Of a stretch of 64,000 nt of DNA, positions 63,934 through 64,000 are shown in pieces. Position 1 is the stretch's first letter. Every line of letters begins with the position of its first letter. The notes beneath the pieces are model-generated. The model searched no databases. It saw only the letters and a program-made list of their open reading frames with translations, and was not told the origin of the DNA. The position numbers were made by a program, and so were the translations under genes. Source of the DNA: Streptomyces canus (GTDB lineage Bacteria > Actinomycetota > Actinomycetes > Streptomycetales > Streptomycetaceae); contig NZ_CP107989.1 of the NCBI RefSeq assembly GCF_041435015.1, positions 2,976,001 through 3,040,000 on the forward strand. The letters run 5' to 3'.

Positions 63934-64000
63934 CGGCACCCGTCGCCCCCGGCCGCCGAGCCACGGCCACCCGCCCTGCCCCTTGAACCGAACCAGCCGA
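63934..64000. other. 3' flank of lhr, no feature seen
   Basis: The 67 bp to the window edge contain no recognisable start, terminator or repeat. Confidence 0.5.

Overview
The window is a piece of the conserved chromosomal core of a Streptomyces or a very close relative. Support comes from the very high GC content with GC-rich third codon positions, frequent GTG starts, TANNNT -10 boxes lying 6-9 nt before start codons (leaderless mRNAs), and actinobacterial gene families (class II NrdJ, RshA, MT0933-like antitoxin, DUF3046, SpoIIE-type phosphatase with an ATP-binding tail). The order nrdR, lexA, hflX, dapF, miaA, miaB, recA/recX, DUF3046 matches, from memory, both the S. coelicolor SCO5760s-SCO5805 block and the Mycobacterium recA-lexA region. 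No IS element, phage, CRISPR, tRNA or rRNA was seen.

Layout. 1-4.5 kb: end of an MFS exporter, an ADP-ribosylglycohydrolase with a histidine phosphatase, a YdbC-like protein, a TerD protein and a DUF6215-type membrane protein. 4.6-8.5 kb: nrdR-nrdJ (class II ribonucleotide reductase and its repressor). 8.8-11.8 kb: lexA and a DinG/XPD-type helicase, convergent. 12.1-17.1 kb: a three-gene NIS siderophore operon (DABA-type aminotransferase, IucA/IucC synthetase, AlcB-type acyltransferase). 17.5-22.1 kb: a lipoprotein-like trypsin-family protease, hflX, and a secreted M1 peptidase. 22.5-31.2 kb: rshA, dapF, miaA, miaB and small genes. 31.5-42.5 kb: argG, a RutA-like oxygenase, a multi-sensor PP2C phosphatase, an excalibur protein, a NarL-type two-component pair, a KhtTU-like antiporter pair and an orphan TAXI binding protein. 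42.5-48.9 kb: the glutamate sensing/uptake locus gluK, gluR, gluABCD. 49-51.9 kb: FAD monooxygenase, cysteine dioxygenase behind a Cys-rich leader peptide, and a wrecked rhodanese gene. 52-58.2 kb: recX, recA, two membrane proteins, an AI-2E family transporter, DUF3046 and an alpha/alpha-toroid-like protein. 59-63.9 kb: lhr.

How it fits together. The strongest theme is DNA damage. lexA has a perfect actinobacterial LexA box. recA has both an SOS-like box and a perfect match to the RecA-independent (PafBC-type) promoter TTGTCRGTG-N8-TANNNT. The same motif sits directly before the helicase (perfect) and lhr (near-perfect, apparently leaderless), and a weaker copy before the AI-2E transporter. 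A second theme is amino-acid sensing: gluRK next to a membrane-tethered TAXI protein, a Cys-codon leader before cysteine dioxygenase, and an argG promoter that overlaps ArgR-like sequence and ends at the start codon. A third theme is intergenic repetition: three independent arrays of ~28-31 bp tandem units, a dispersed 36-bp repeat shared by two promoters, and low-complexity insertions in three conserved proteins (aminotransferase, RecX, Lhr).
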